This document shows, one piece after another, positions 1 to 9,800 of a DNA stretch of 39,555 nt; position 1 is the stretch's first letter; each line of letters begins with the position of its first letter. The stretch lies in assembly GCA_029226205.1 (NCBI GenBank), contig JAQXXT010000012.1, forward strand, positions 1 to 39,555, given 5' to 3'. The stretch is from Prevotellaceae bacterium (GTDB lineage: Bacteria > Bacteroidota > Bacteroidia > Bacteroidales > Bacteroidaceae). Below the pieces are notes generated by a model. It made no database searches. It had not been told where the DNA came from and was given only the letters and a program-made list of their open reading frames with translations. The translations under genes and the position numbers were made by a program.

Positions 1-140
1 CGGCCCTTGTGGCCGTCCTAACCGGGAAGCGTGGAGTTAGGACGGCCACAAGGGCCGCGCCCTACGGCGAATCAAAGGACGGCCACAAGGGCCGCGCCCT
101 ACGGCGAATCAAAGGACGGCCACAAGGGCCGCGCCCTACG
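1..140. repeat. REP cluster at left end (one partial forward, three inverted copies)
   Basis: Bases 1-21 are the right part of a forward REP unit, followed by the tail CCGGGAA. Three inverted units lie at 37-67, 76-104 and 113-140; they end in CCTACGG or CCTACG, the complement of the GTAGG head. The last two are tandem with a 37-bp period and share the spacer CGAATCAA. The window therefore starts inside a repeat. No promoter with TAnnTTTG was found between this cluster and the dipeptidase gene. Confidence 0.9.
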
Positions 141-151
141 AAGAATCAAAG

Positions 152-187
152 TCTATCGCGAGCTATAGAAATCTATCGCGAGCTATA
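152..187. repeat. tandem 20-bp motif TCTATCGCGAGCTATA
   Basis: The 16-base motif TCTATCGCGAGCTATA occurs at 152-167 and again at 172-187, 17 bases before the pepD start. A close relative (TCTATTGTGARCTAT) is also doubled at 15279-15313. The function is unknown. Confidence 0.75.
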
Positions 188-204
188 ATAAAAACTATCA
201 AACT

Positions 205-1650
205 ATGAGCGCAATCTCTAACTTATCCCCCGCCGCCATCTGGCGCAACTTCGACCTGCTCACACAGGTCCCCCGTCCCTCCGGTCATCTGGAGAAGATA
301 CAGAAATTCCTTGTCGACTTCGGAAAGAAATGTGGCGTAGAAGCCTTCGTAGACCCCGCCGGCAATGTCATCATGCGCAAGAAAGCCTCTGCAGGCTATG
401 AGGACCACCCCGGCGTGATCCTTCAGGCGCACATGGACATGGTGCCGCAGAAAGCTCCCGACAGCAACCATAACTTCGAGACCGATCCCATCGAGACACG
501 TGTCGTCGACGGCTGGGTATATGCCAATCATACGACACTCGGCAGCGATGACGGTATCGGCGTGGCTACGATCATGGCCATCATGGAAGACGACAGTCTA
601 AAGCACGGCCCCGTGGAAGGACTCATCACCGCTGATGAGGAGACGGGTATGTACGGTGCCAACGACATGCCGGGCGGCGAGCTCCATGGCAAGTTCTATC
701 TGAACCTCGACTCCGAGACATGGGGAAAATTTGTCATCGGCTCTGCCGGTGGCGTCGATGTCACGGCAACACTCGGCTATCAGAATGAGCCCAACCATCT
801 CGACACTGCCATCAAAGTCACCCTCAAAGGTCTCCGTGGCGGCCACTCCGGTCTCGAGATCAACGAAGGCCGCGCCAATGCCAACAAGGAGATGGTCCGT
901 CTCGTCCGTGAGGCTATCGCTGAGGATGAGGCACGCCTCGTCAGCTGGCATGGCGGAAACATGCGAAACGCCATCCCCTTCCATGCTGAGGTCGTCCTCG
1001 CCCTGCCGAAGAGCCGTATGGAGAGTCTGAAGAAACGGGTGGAGAATCAGCGTGCCCTCCTCGAAGACGAATACAAAGGTATCGAGAGTGGCATCGAGTT
1101 CTTCACCGAAGAGGTGGAATGTCCGAAGGAGATTGTCCCCGAAGAGATTCAGGACAACCTCATCGACGCGATCTATGCCTGCCATAACGGCGTTCTTCGT
1201 ATGATCCCCGCCTATCCGCATGTCGTGGAGACTTCCAGCAACCTCGCTATCATCACCATCGATGGTGGTAAGGCAGCATTCAAGATTCTCGTGCGCTCCA
1301 GCCGTGAGGATATGAAGATGGTACTGGCCACGCAACTCGAGAGCTGCTTCTCCATGGTCGGCATGAAAGTGGAGTTCTCTGCCAGCTACGGCGGCTGGGA
1401 TCCGAATCCCGACAGTCCCCTCCTCCATCTGCTGATGAAAGTCTACAAAGAGCAGAACGGCACCGATGCCATCCCACAGGTCGATCACGCCGGACTGGAG
1501 TGTTCCGTCATCATGGCGAAATATCCGGGCATGGATGTCGTCAGCCTCGGTCCTACCCTCCGCTCTCCTCATACCGCCAACGAGCGCTGTGAGATCGCCA
1601 CGGTAGAACCTTACTGGAACCTCATCAAACAGGTCCTCGAAGAACTCTAA
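205..1650 (+). CDS. pepD: aminoacyl-histidine dipeptidase (PepD, M20C)
   Basis: Cytosolic dinuclear zinc metallopeptidase that splits Xaa-His and other dipeptides for amino-acid recycling. The 481 residues match the usual PepD length. The M20 metal-site motifs are in order: QAHMDMV with His76 and Asp78, LGSDDG with the bridging Asp at 115/116, ADEETG with Glu145/146 (catalytic base and ligand), LNLDSE near 169, and SPHT with His456 near the C-terminus. The middle part (about 200-390) is the lid/dimerisation region typical of M20C. There is no signal peptide. The first ATG fits the family N-terminus (LSPAAIWRNFDLLTQVPRPS). The gene stands alone between repeat clusters. The family call is firm; the exact dipeptide preference cannot be read from sequence. 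Confidence 0.95.
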   Translation: MSAISNLSPAAIWRNFDLLTQVPRPSGHLEKIQKFLVDFGKKCGVEAFVDPAGNVIMRKKASAGYEDHPGVILQAHMDMVPQKAPDSNHNFETDPIETRVVDGWVYANHTTLGSDDGIGVATIMAIMEDDSLKHGPVEGLITADEETGMYGANDMPGGELHGKFYLNLDSETWGKFVIGSAGGVDVTATLGYQNEPNHLDTAIKVTLKGLRGGHSGLEINEGRANANKEMVRLVREAIAEDEARLVSWHGGNMRNAIPFHAEVVLALPKSRMESLKKRVENQRALLEDEYKGIESGIEFFTEEVECPKEIVPEEIQDNLIDAIYACHNGVLRMIPAYPHVVETSSNLAIITIDGGKAAFKILVRSSREDMKMVLATQLESCFSMVGMKVEFSASYGGWDPNPDSPLLHLLMKVYKEQNGTDAIPQVDHAGLECSVIMAKYPGMDVVSLGPTLRSPHTANERCEIATVEPYWNLIKQVLEEL

Positions 1651-1694
1651 TCCCGTAGGGACATGATTGATCAGGTTCCGCTCCTTCTGCCACT

Positions 1695-1745
1695 GTAGGG
1701 GCGGCCCTTGTGGCCGCCCTAATCGCCACAAGGGCCGCCCCTACG
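1695..1745. repeat. REP pair forming one long palindrome
   Basis: A forward unit at 1695-1722 (GTAGGGGCGG... ending CCTAA) is followed at once by a truncated inverted unit ending CCCCTAC at 1745. The two arms are complementary over about 20 bases, so the element can fold as one long hairpin or two small ones. It lies 44 bp after the pepD stop and could also serve as an RNA 3' end, though there is no T-run. Confidence 0.85.
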
Positions 1746-1801
1746 TTGGACTTTTCCGTAAAAATTCCGTTACAAAAACGTCGCTGTTCGATATTTTTTT
1801 G

Positions 1802-1809
1802 TAACTTTG
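1802..1809 (+). promoter_or_regulatory. -7 box of the corA leader promoter
   Basis: TAACTTTG matches the Bacteroidota -7 consensus TAnnTTTG. No clear TTTG -33 box is present 19-20 bp upstream. The expected start site is near 1816, giving a 5' leader of about 120 nt before corA. Confidence 0.6.
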
Positions 1810-1837
1810 CACGAAAATTAGAAAAAACAACAATTAT

Positions 1838-1873
1838 ATGGACGACTATCACGCGGAAAACGAGAATTTCTAG
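1838..1873 (+). CDS. putative 11-codon leader peptide upstream of corA
   Basis: A short ORF encodes MDDYHAENENF and ends with TAG at 1871-1873. It begins about 22 nt after the predicted transcription start. Four of the eleven residues are acidic, including Asp-Asp at codons 2-3. The stop codon sits directly 5' of a segment that can pair in two exclusive ways. In enterobacteria, the Mg2+ transporter genes mgtA and corA carry short regulatory leader ORFs (mgtL, corL), and acidic/proline codons near the start destabilise ribosomes at low Mg2+. The parallel is inference; there is no proof the ORF is translated. Confidence 0.35.
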   Translation: MDDYHAENENF

Positions 1874-1933
1874 GCGTGAGGAGAAGCAAGGCTAATCCTC
1901 ATGTCCGGCTTTTTTCGTAGCATGAAGATTAGC
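1849..1933 (+). promoter_or_regulatory. candidate attenuator-like leader controlling corA
   Basis: Three helices share segments, so they exclude each other in sequence. A:B pairs 1849-1854 with 1874-1879 (6 bp). B:C pairs CGTGAGGA (1875-1882) with TCCTCATG (1896-1903) (8 bp, one G-U). C:D pairs GCTAATCCTCATG (1891-1903) with CATGAAGATTAGC (1921-1933) (12 of 13 bp). D ends four bases before the corA ATG, so C:D would crowd the translation start. The C:D loop contains six T (1910-1915). A is inside the leader ORF and B follows its stop codon, the usual arrangement for ribosome-position sensing. No known riboswitch class was recognised. Confidence 0.5.
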
Positions 1934-1937
1934 AATT

Positions 1938-2864
1938 ATGAGAACTTTCTGGAATATCAGCGGAAGCTTGAATGCCATTCCCGAATGGCAGCCTAACTGC
2001 TGGATACAGGTGACGTGTCCAACAGAAGAAGACCAGCGTGTGCTGGAAGAAGAGTACAAAATCCCCGACTATTTCCTCTCCGATATCAGTGATACCGACG
2101 AGCGGGCTCGCTATGAGTATGATGACGGATGGATGCTCATCATCCTGCGTATCCCCTATGTCAAGGAGGTACGCTCCCGGACACCATATACTACTGTGCC
2201 GCTGGGCATCATCCATAAACGCGACGTGACCATTACCGTCTGTTATTACGAGACGAATATGCTCCTCGACTTCGTCAGCTACCAGCAGAAGCGCGGCGAG
2301 GGATTCACCGATTATGTCGACCTCATCTTCCGACTCTTCCTCTCTTCCGCCGTTTGGTATCTGAAACGGCTGAAGAAGATCACCGCCCTCATCGAGAAAG
2401 CCAAGGGGAACCTCGACCGTGACGTCAACACCGAGAGCCTCATCGGCCTGAGCCGTCTGCAAGACTCCCTGACCTATTTCATCACTTCCATCCGTGGCAA
2501 TGAGAACCTGTTGCAGAAACTGAAGTTCAAGCTGCAGGTCGATGAGCTCGACGCCGACCTCATCGAGGATGTCAATATTGAGATGACGCAGGCCCGCGAA
2601 ACGACGAATATCTACTCCGACATTCTCGAGTCGACGATGGATACCTATTCGAGCATCATCAACAACAATATGAACAACACGATGCGTACCCTCACCTCCG
2701 TGAGTATCATCCTCATGTTCCCGACACTCATCTCCTCCTTCTTCGGAATGAACCTTGTCAACGGCATGGAGACATCGAAATGGGGATTCGCCATCGCTGT
2801 CGTCATATCGGTCATCATCACCTTCCTCTCTTGGTGGATTCTGAGACGGAAACGGCTGTTGTAA
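1938..2864 (+). CDS. corA: CorA-family Mg2+ (divalent cation) channel
   Basis: Inner-membrane pentameric channel for Mg2+ (possibly Co2+ or Ni2+) uptake. The 308-residue protein has a long soluble, helix-rich N-terminal funnel domain (about 1-245) and two C-terminal membrane segments. The first ends in the family signature GMN (SSFFGMNLVNG, about residues 271-281); the second (about 288-302) is followed by a short basic tail, RRKRLL. The start used is the ATG four bases after the 3' arm of the leader hairpin. The gene is monocistronic, with its own promoter at 1802 and another promoter directly downstream. The GMN motif and topology make the family certain; ion preference is inferred. Confidence 0.93.
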   Translation: MRTFWNISGSLNAIPEWQPNCWIQVTCPTEEDQRVLEEEYKIPDYFLSDISDTDERARYEYDDGWMLIILRIPYVKEVRSRTPYTTVPLGIIHKRDVTITVCYYETNMLLDFVSYQQKRGEGFTDYVDLIFRLFLSSAVWYLKRLKKITALIEKAKGNLDRDVNTESLIGLSRLQDSLTYFITSIRGNENLLQKLKFKLQVDELDADLIEDVNIEMTQARETTNIYSDILESTMDTYSSIINNNMNNTMRTLTSVSIILMFPTLISSFFGMNLVNGMETSKWGFAIAVVISVIITFLSWWILRRKRLL

Positions 2865-2894
2865 GACCTTTTTACAAAAAAAATCAAGATTTGG

Positions 2895-2925
2895 TTGGAC
2901 TTTTCAAGAATTTTGATTAAGTTTG
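2895..2925 (+). promoter_or_regulatory. promoter of the DUF349 gene (-33 TTG, -7 TAAGTTTG)
   Basis: TTG at 2895-2897 and TAAGTTTG at 2918-2925 are separated by 20 bp, a good Bacteroidota sigma-ABfr promoter. The leader to the start codon is about 60 nt. Confidence 0.7.
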
Positions 2926-2991
2926 CAAAATAGTTTCGTATGTTTCTCACATACTTGCATTTGAATTAAGAACGTAAAACCAATCATTTTT

Positions 2992-4902
2992 ATGATGGAC
3001 TCTCAAGAAACGACCCTTGAACAGGGTACTCTGAATGAAGGAAAGCAGGCTGAGGAGACTCAGACCTCCGCAACCGCTGAAACAACTAACAATGCCGAAG
3101 GTCAGGACATGACGCAGCAAGCCTCAGCCGACACGCCCGTCGCAGAAAAGGCTGCCACTGACACAACTGCCGACAACACGACCGACGATCCCGCCAAGCA
3201 TGTCTTCAAAGACAAGAAGGAAGTGCTGGAGAGAACCAAGGAACTGGCACACAGTGATGAAGTCCCCACAAAGGCTGAGATAGATCACCTGAAATCGGTG
3301 TTCTACAAATTCAATATCGCCCAGCGTGACGCGGACATGAAGGCCTATATCGACGGTGGCGGTGATCCCGCGCAGTACCAGATCCTCCCCGATGATGACG
3401 AGGAGACCTTCAAGGCTGAGATGCAACTCATCAAAGAGAAACGTGCGAAAGTATTCCTCCAGCAGGAAGAAGAGAAACAGCAGAATCTGCAGAAGAAACT
3501 CGATATCCTTGAGAAGATCAAGGCCATGACGGAGTCACCGGAGAAAGCCAGTGAGAGCTATGACGCTTTCAAGGACCTTCAGGCTCAGTGGAAGACGCTC
3601 AACCCCGTTCCAGCCGAGAAAGCCAACGAACTCTGGCATAACTACCAGCTCTATGTCGAGCAGTTCTATGACATGCTCAACCTCAACCGTGAGGCCCGTG
3701 AGTATGACTTCAAGAAAAACCTCGAAGCCAAGACGAAACTCTGTGAGGAAGCCGAGAAGCTCGCTGATGAGCCCGATGTTATCAAGGCTTTCCATGAACT
3801 CCAGGATCTCCATGAGCAGTACCGTGAAATCGGTCCGGTCGCCAAGGATCTCCGCGAGAGTATCTGGGCCCGTTTCAAGGCTGCCTCTACGGTCATCAAC
3901 AAGAAGCACCAGCAGCATTTCGATGACCTCCGTGCTCAGGAGGAAGAGAACCTGAAGAAGAAAACAGCCCTCTGTGAACAGGCTGAGGCCCTCGTTGCCA
4001 GCGAGCGGAAGACCGCCGGCGACTGGGACAAGCAGACGCAGCAGATTATTGATATCCAGAAAGAATGGAAGAAGATCGGTTTCGCTCCGCAGAAGATGAA
4101 TCAGAAGATCTTCGACCGTTTCCGTGCTTCCTGTGACACCTTCTTCGCTCAGAAAGCGGAGTTCTTCAAGACGCTGAAAGCGGAGTATGCCGACAACGCC
4201 ACGAAGAAGCGTGACCTCATCACGAAGGTCAAGGCCCTCCAGGACTCTACGGAATGGAAGACGACAGCCGATAAGATCATTGAACTGCAGAAAGAATGGA
4301 AGAAGATCGGTCCCGTCGCTCATAAGCTCGGCGACGAACTCTGGGCAGAGTTCAACGGTGCCTGCAACCATTTCTTCGAGGCTCGTAACAACGCCCATGC
4401 CGATGTTCACCAGGAAGAGCGTGAGAACCTGCAGAAGAAACAAGATATCATCGCGCAACTGGAGAAACTCGCCGAAGAGAAGACGGAAGGTCTGCAGGCT
4501 AAGGTCCAGGCCCTCGTGGAACAATATAATAAGGTGGGACATGTGCCCTTCAAAGAGAAAGATAAGGTCTTCGATGCTTACCATGCCATCCTTGACAAAC
4601 TCTATAAGGATCTGCATGTCGCCATTCAGACCAAGCGCCTTGATAAGTTCAAGAACAACCTGAAGAATGTCGCTCAGCGTGGCGAGGATGCCCTCGACAA
4701 TGAGCGCGGCCGTCTCCAGCACCGCCTCGATCAACTGAAGAACGAGATCGCCACTTACGAGAACAACCTCGGTTTCCTCTCTGTCTCCAGCAAGAAGGGT
4801 AACAGCCTCATCGATGAGATGAACCGCAAGGTCCAGAAACTCAAGGATGACGCCAAGCTCCTCAAGGATAAGATCAAGGCCATCGACAGGGAGAACAAGT
4901 AA
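2992..4902 (+). CDS. DUF349-repeat coiled-coil protein
   Basis: A 636-residue protein of unknown function. The first 75 residues are acidic and low in complexity (T/E/A/Q-rich). Then follow about five DUF349 modules with the recurring core W/YxxIGPVP and an aromatic-rich helix: near residues 198 (QWKTLNPVP), 270 (QYREIGPV), 356 (EWKKIGFAP), 432 (EWKKIGPV) and 506 (QYNKVGHVP). The C-terminal 90 residues are a predicted coiled coil. There is no signal peptide or membrane segment, so it is probably cytosolic. ATGs at 2992 and 2995 are both possible starts. The gene is single, between its own promoter and a strong two-way terminator. DUF349 proteins are common in Bacteroidota; I know no settled role for them. 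Confidence 0.88.
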   Translation: MMDSQETTLEQGTLNEGKQAEETQTSATAETTNNAEGQDMTQQASADTPVAEKAATDTTADNTTDDPAKHVFKDKKEVLERTKELAHSDEVPTKAEIDHLKSVFYKFNIAQRDADMKAYIDGGGDPAQYQILPDDDEETFKAEMQLIKEKRAKVFLQQEEEKQQNLQKKLDILEKIKAMTESPEKASESYDAFKDLQAQWKTLNPVPAEKANELWHNYQLYVEQFYDMLNLNREAREYDFKKNLEAKTKLCEEAEKLADEPDVIKAFHELQDLHEQYREIGPVAKDLRESIWARFKAASTVINKKHQQHFDDLRAQEEENLKKKTALCEQAEALVASERKTAGDWDKQTQQIIDIQKEWKKIGFAPQKMNQKIFDRFRASCDTFFAQKAEFFKTLKAEYADNATKKRDLITKVKALQDSTEWKTTADKIIELQKEWKKIGPVAHKLGDELWAEFNGACNHFFEARNNAHADVHQEERENLQKKQDIIAQLEKLAEEKTEGLQAKVQALVEQYNKVGHVPFKEKDKVFDAYHAILDKLYKDLHVAIQTKRLDKFKNNLKNVAQRGEDALDNERGRLQHRLDQLKNEIATYENNLGFLSVSSKKGNSLIDEMNRKVQKLKDDAKLLKDKIKAIDRENK

Positions 4903-4920
4903 ATCGGATTACGATCCACT

Positions 4921-4965
4921 GCAGGGGCCGTCCCTTGTGGCGGCCCGTCGCCCGAAGGGCGAATA
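4921..4965 (+). repeat. diverged REP unit
   Basis: GCAGGGGCCGTCCCTTGTGG followed by CGGCCCGTCGCCCGAAGGGCG resembles the REP unit with a GTAG to GCAG change, and carries an extra small hairpin CGCCC-GAA-GGGCG. A similar variant (head GTAG, tail CCCGTTGCCC) occurs at 14338-14371, so this may be a minor subtype. Confidence 0.6.
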
Positions 4966-5027
4966 ATAAAGACAGAGTAAGAGATGAAACGTATCATTAT
5001 ATGTAAAATCTGTTACTCTGTGTTTTA

Positions 5028-5050
5028 TTCTCCATTCTCCATTGTCCATT
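5028..5050. repeat. short tandem TCCATT repeat
   Basis: Three near-copies of a seven- to eight-base unit (TTCTCCATTCTCCATTGTCC plus ATT). It lies in the intergenic gap between the DUF349 and susD genes. No function is apparent. Confidence 0.5.
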
Positions 5051-5056
5051 AAAAAA

Positions 5057-5095
5057 TACTCCCCGTACAACAGGACGTTGTACGGGGATTTTTAA
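5057..5095. terminator. bidirectional intrinsic terminator
   Basis: The perfect 11-bp stem CCCCGTACAAC (5061-5071) / GTTGTACGGGG (5077-5087) has a five-base loop AGGAC. It is followed by ATTTTTAA on the plus strand and preceded by AAAAAATA, which gives a U-run on the minus strand. It can stop transcription of the plus-strand DUF349 gene and the minus-strand susCD operon. Confidence 0.9.
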
Positions 5096-5137
5096 TGCGT
5101 TATCCTGACACCACTAATCTGATAAACTACTGAAACA

Positions 5138-6847
5138 TCAATATCCGGGATTCTGGTCCTTCGTCTCATCGAGAGCGCTATTGGCATCGAAGGCAGCCTG
5201 AGGAATCGGACGGAGGAGTTTCTCTCCGATGGCCTTTGCTGCCGTTCCCTCCAGGTCGTGATTATAGAGATTATTGTGCTCCACCAATTTCTTCGTCCGG
5301 CGCAGGTCGATCCAACGGGGACTGTTGCCGAAGAGCTCACAGGCACGCTCCTTCAGGATGGCATCGATGTCAATCGTCGTGGCATCTGCCAGTCCGGCAC
5401 GCTCACGGACAACATTGAGATGTTTCAAAGCCTCGGAAGTATTCCCGGCCTCGAGATAAGCCTCGGCGGCAACGAGATACATCTCCGGAAGCGTGATGAC
5501 ATGAATGTCACGATAGTCGGTATTGCTTTGGTTGGAAGCTGTCTGAGCGTCATCGAACTTCTTACAGCAGTTACTGCCGAAGACGGAAGTGATGGCATCC
5601 CAATAGTTCATAGCTTTACCGTTCATCTCCTGTGGCTCTACCGTATTTTCATCCATCGGGATGACATAGGTGTTCTTACGGTTCTCCGGATCTTCGGCAC
5701 GCCAGGCAGCGACATCGGCATCCGTCTCATACCAGGCACGGTAGTAGCGCTGTACCGGATAGCCTTTCAGACTCTCGCCGTTCTTATACCAGGTCCAGTA
5801 ACCAGTACCCGCTTTGTTTCCCTTGGCGACATCGGGCAGCTCCTTCATGAACGTCACGTCATAACGCACATCTCCCTTCTCAAAGCAATGGAGGGCGTAG
5901 AGCGTAGGAACATAAGAAGAAGTTGTGGCCTTGATAGGATCCTCGGCACCACCGAGATAGTTACAGAAGTAAGAACTCCAGCTGTGACCACCCGTCGTCG
6001 TGTTCGTGGCGGAAGCGAGATCATACTCTACATCCCAGATGAACTCGGCATTATCATCACCGCTGCCGTCAGCCTTCCAGAGTTTGGCAAACGGTGTCGT
6101 CAGCTTACGGCCGGCAATGACCTCATCAGCATACTGGGCAGCCTTCGTGAAGTAATCCTTCTTCCCGAGATCCCAGGCAGCAGCGAGATAAGTCTTGGCC
6201 AGCAAGCCCTTGGCAGCTTCCATACTCACGCGGCCACCGCCCTTCGTGGCAGTAGAGGCTTCGAGGTAGTTGTCCTTCACGACAGCCTCCAGCTCGGAAA
6301 TGATATAGTTGTATACATCCTCTGCCGAACTCTTGGCATAGCCGTCATCGGCACTCGTCAGGAAGTCCTTGATGATGGGCACGCCACCATAATCGTTGAC
6401 AAGGATATAATAGAAGTTACAAGCGAGGACACGGGCCTCATCACAGCGCTTGTTGCGCAGAGCATCATCGATGGCCGTATTCTTTGCGGCATAGGCACGT
6501 ACGGCATTGGCAGCACGGATACCGGCATAGCACGTCTTGTAGAGTGTGGCATTATAGGTATTCTCCGGGTTCAGCGTCTCATAGAGCTGATAGCTGTCCT
6601 CAATCTTGTTTCGTGCCGTAGCGTACATGTCCGTTCCGGCATTAAACCATGTGTTATAGTCTGTGCTCGCATAGATATTGCGCATCTGACTGTAGGCATC
6701 GTTGACGAGGGACTCAAAGCCGCTCTTCGTGCCAAACTGTTCTTCATCGGAGACACTCGACCTGTTTTCCGGTGTCAGGAAGTCATTACATCCGCTGAGG
6801 AGAAAAGCGGAAGTCATGAAGAGTGTCGCTATTTTGATCTTGTTCAT
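5138..6847 (-). CDS. susD: SusD/RagB-family nutrient-binding lipoprotein
   Basis: Surface lipoprotein that captures a glycan or peptide ligand and closes as a lid over its SusC partner. The reading frame is open further upstream to 6943, but the start at 6847 is chosen because it gives a proper lipoprotein signal (MNKIKIATLFMTSAFLLSGC, lipobox LSGC, Cys20) and leaves a 20-bp gap to susC. The mature protein of about 550 residues is a typical SusD length. The N-terminus (DFLTPENRSSVSDEEQFGT) is the usual SusD opening. The C-terminal part contains EMYLVAAEAYLEAGNTSEALKHLN, a TPR-like stretch, then the SusD motif LKERACELFGNSPRWIDLRR. Substrate cannot be deduced because no hydrolase gene is adjacent. 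Confidence 0.95.
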   Translation of the reverse strand: MNKIKIATLFMTSAFLLSGCNDFLTPENRSSVSDEEQFGTKSGFESLVNDAYSQMRNIYASTDYNTWFNAGTDMYATARNKIEDSYQLYETLNPENTYNATLYKTCYAGIRAANAVRAYAAKNTAIDDALRNKRCDEARVLACNFYYILVNDYGGVPIIKDFLTSADDGYAKSSAEDVYNYIISELEAVVKDNYLEASTATKGGGRVSMEAAKGLLAKTYLAAAWDLGKKDYFTKAAQYADEVIAGRKLTTPFAKLWKADGSGDDNAEFIWDVEYDLASATNTTTGGHSWSSYFCNYLGGAEDPIKATTSSYVPTLYALHCFEKGDVRYDVTFMKELPDVAKGNKAGTGYWTWYKNGESLKGYPVQRYYRAWYETDADVAAWRAEDPENRKNTYVIPMDENTVEPQEMNGKAMNYWDAITSVFGSNCCKKFDDAQTASNQSNTDYRDIHVITLPEMYLVAAEAYLEAGNTSEALKHLNVVRERAGLADATTIDIDAILKERACELFGNSPRWIDLRRTKKLVEHNNLYNHDLEGTAAKAIGEKLLRPIPQAAFDANSALDETKDQNPGY

Positions 6848-6867
6848 AAGATTCGTTCTTAAGTTGT

Positions 6868-9800
6868 TTAAAATTTGAGGTTCACACCAAACTGATAGGT
6901 GACAGAGGAAGGACCACCATCCTGCAGATTTGCACTGGCCCACTCAGGATCGAAGCCTTTGTAGTTCGTGAAACAGAAGGGATTCAGCACATTGAAATAC
7001 AGACGCAGCTGCTGCAGACCGATATGCTGGATGAGATGACGGTCGAAGGTGTAACCGAGGGTGATATTCTTAACCTTCGTGAAGGACGTCTTCTGATACT
7101 GGAAGTTCTGTCCCTTTGCACTACCCTTATCGCCGAAATAGCCACCGGCAGAGGCGTCACTGTTGTTCGGATAGGGATAACTGCCATAGACAGTCTCGGG
7201 GTTGGCGATGATGTCACCCGTTGTATGGTCGATGATCGGCGCTCCCTTCGGGATATAGAAGTCCATGACCATATGGGCATTGCCACGGTCGCCGTACTTC
7301 GCATATTTCTCGTGGAAATAGCTGCGGGACCACTGACCGCTCTTCGTATAGAGCATCACGGTGAAATCCCAGTTCTTATAGACTACCGTCGTACTCAGAC
7401 TTCCCGTCCAACGGGGATCGGTGCAGCCATAGATCTGCTTATCATTATCATCGATCTTGCCATCGTCATTCCAGTCGTTGACAGCGACCTGGCCTTCATA
7501 CCATTTATACTTGGAACCGTATTTCTGGTAGAACTCCTTCAGCGTATAGTGCTTGTCACCATTCATCGTGTGCATCGTGACACCCTGGTCGGTGATGACA
7601 TCGGTATGGGTATAGTCACGCAGCACATTCAGCGGCTGACCGATAAACCAGTTGTTGGCCACCTCATCAACCTTACCACGGGACAGCTCCTTGATCTTAT
7701 TCCAGTTGCGGGCGAAATTGACATTCACATCCCAGGAGAAATCCTTCGTACGGAAGATATTGAAGTTGGCGCCAATCTCAATACCTCTGTTCTGTACACT
7801 ACCGATGTTACAGGTCATCGTACTCTCACCGGTCTCATACGGAATCGTCTTTGCCATGATCTGACCATCGGAGAGACGGTTGTAGAGATCCATCGTGAGG
7901 TTGATATGATTCAGGACGGCGAAGTCAACACCGAAGTCAAACTCCTTCACTTTCTCCCAGATCAGTCCCGTATTCACGATACCATTGGGATAATAGCCCT
8001 GCACCTCCGTGCCATCGAGAACAACATAACTCGGACCGGCAGCGGTATTCATCGTCACGTAATCACCGACATTATTGTTACCCGTTACACCATAAGAGAG
8101 ACGGAGCTTTAAGTTGTCAAGCCATTTCTGACTCTTCAGCCAACTCTCCTCACTCATACGCCATGCAACAGCCATGGAGGGGAACCAGCCCCAGCGATGA
8201 CCCTCAGCGAAACGGGAGCTGCCATCGGTACGGAGCGTTGCCGTCGCCATATACTTGCCTTTATAAGCATAGTTCAGACGGGCAGCGAAAGAGACGAGGG
8301 AGTTCTCAGTATAAGAGGAACCGACGGTCTTATCGCCACTGGCCTTGTCAAGGGCATTATAACCCAGACGGTCATCAGAGATTCCCTTTCCGGCAGAAAG
8401 GGCTGTCTCGGTATTGCTCTTGTAAAGGGAGAAGAGGCCCATGGCACTGATACTGTGCTCCTTCTCCTTGCCGAGGGTGAGGTTGTAATCAATCTGGTTA
8501 TCCCACGTCCAGTCGAAACGGGTCTTGGTATCTATCTCGCCATAGTTGGTATGGTTCTTCTGATAATACATGGAGCCCTGAGGATTATCCTCCGTCACGC
8601 CGGCAGCATAGAAGATGCCATTACGGCCATGATAGAAGTTCGGCGAGAAGGTCGTCGTGAACTGCAGACCCGGCAGGATATGGGCACGCAGATAGAGGTT
8701 ACCCAACACGTTGAAGTCTCGCTGCTGGTTCTTGTCGTTATTATCGTAAAGGTCAATGAGCGGGTTGACGGTAGACGTGAACTGTGAGTTAGAACAGAAC
8801 GGTGACTTAGCTCCCGGATTCGTATAGAGTTTGCCATTCTCATTGTAAGGAGATACGAAGGGATTGAAATAGAAGGCGTTGACATACGGGGAGAAACTAC
8901 CATCGGTACAGAAATTCTCCGTCACACTGTAAGCCATATTAAACGACAGGCCTGCCTCGAAGATCTTCGACAGACGGGCATCGAAAGCGCCCTTGAGGTT
9001 ATAACGCGTATAGTCGTTCTTCTTGAAGACATTACCCTCATCCTGGTAACCGATACCGAGACGGTAGTTGACAGCCTCTGTCGATCCTGCGACACTGAGG
9101 TAGTGGTTCTGCTGCATGGCCGTACGCGTGACATAATCCTTCCAGTCATAGCCACTGAAATTGGGATCCATCATCTCCTCATAGAGTTTGGAGTCTTTAT
9201 AACTCTTTCCACCCTTACGCATCAAAAAGGCAGAAGCAAGATCGGCATCCTTGATGATATAATGGGGATGTCCGTCGGCATCAACACCCTTACGGGAGGA
9301 GCCTTCATAACTCTTTCCGTCAAGAACGGTATAACGGGCAAAACGATAGTCGATAAACTGTGTGGGATCCATGAAGTCCGGCATGCGGGCCGTTGATTTC
9401 CAACCTACATAACCATCATAAGAGATCTGGGGCTTGAAACCTTTCTTGGCTCCCTTACTGCCCTTCGTGGTGATGATCACGACACCGGCAGAGGCACGAC
9501 TACCATAGATGGCCGTCGAAGAGGCATCCTTCAGGACATCGATACGGTCGATATCATCAGGATTCAGGAAGTCCATGGAAGAACAGACGACACCATCGAT
9601 GACATACAACGGGGAGGCCTGCTTGTTGATAGAACTCTGGCCACGGATCTGCATGCTGATACTGGCACCGGCACGACTGCTCGACTGCGTGATGTTCACA
9701 CCGGGAACAGAACCCTGGAGAGACTCTCCGACACTCGTCACACCACGGGCAGCAACCTTCTCACTGCTTACGCTGGCGACAGATCCGGTCAAGTCACTCT

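Noticed and set aside
1816..1937. Known Mg2+ M-box or other catalogued riboswitch before corA
   Set aside because: The leader is shorter than the M-box and I see none of its conserved segments; the alternative helices with a mini-ORF fit attenuation better.
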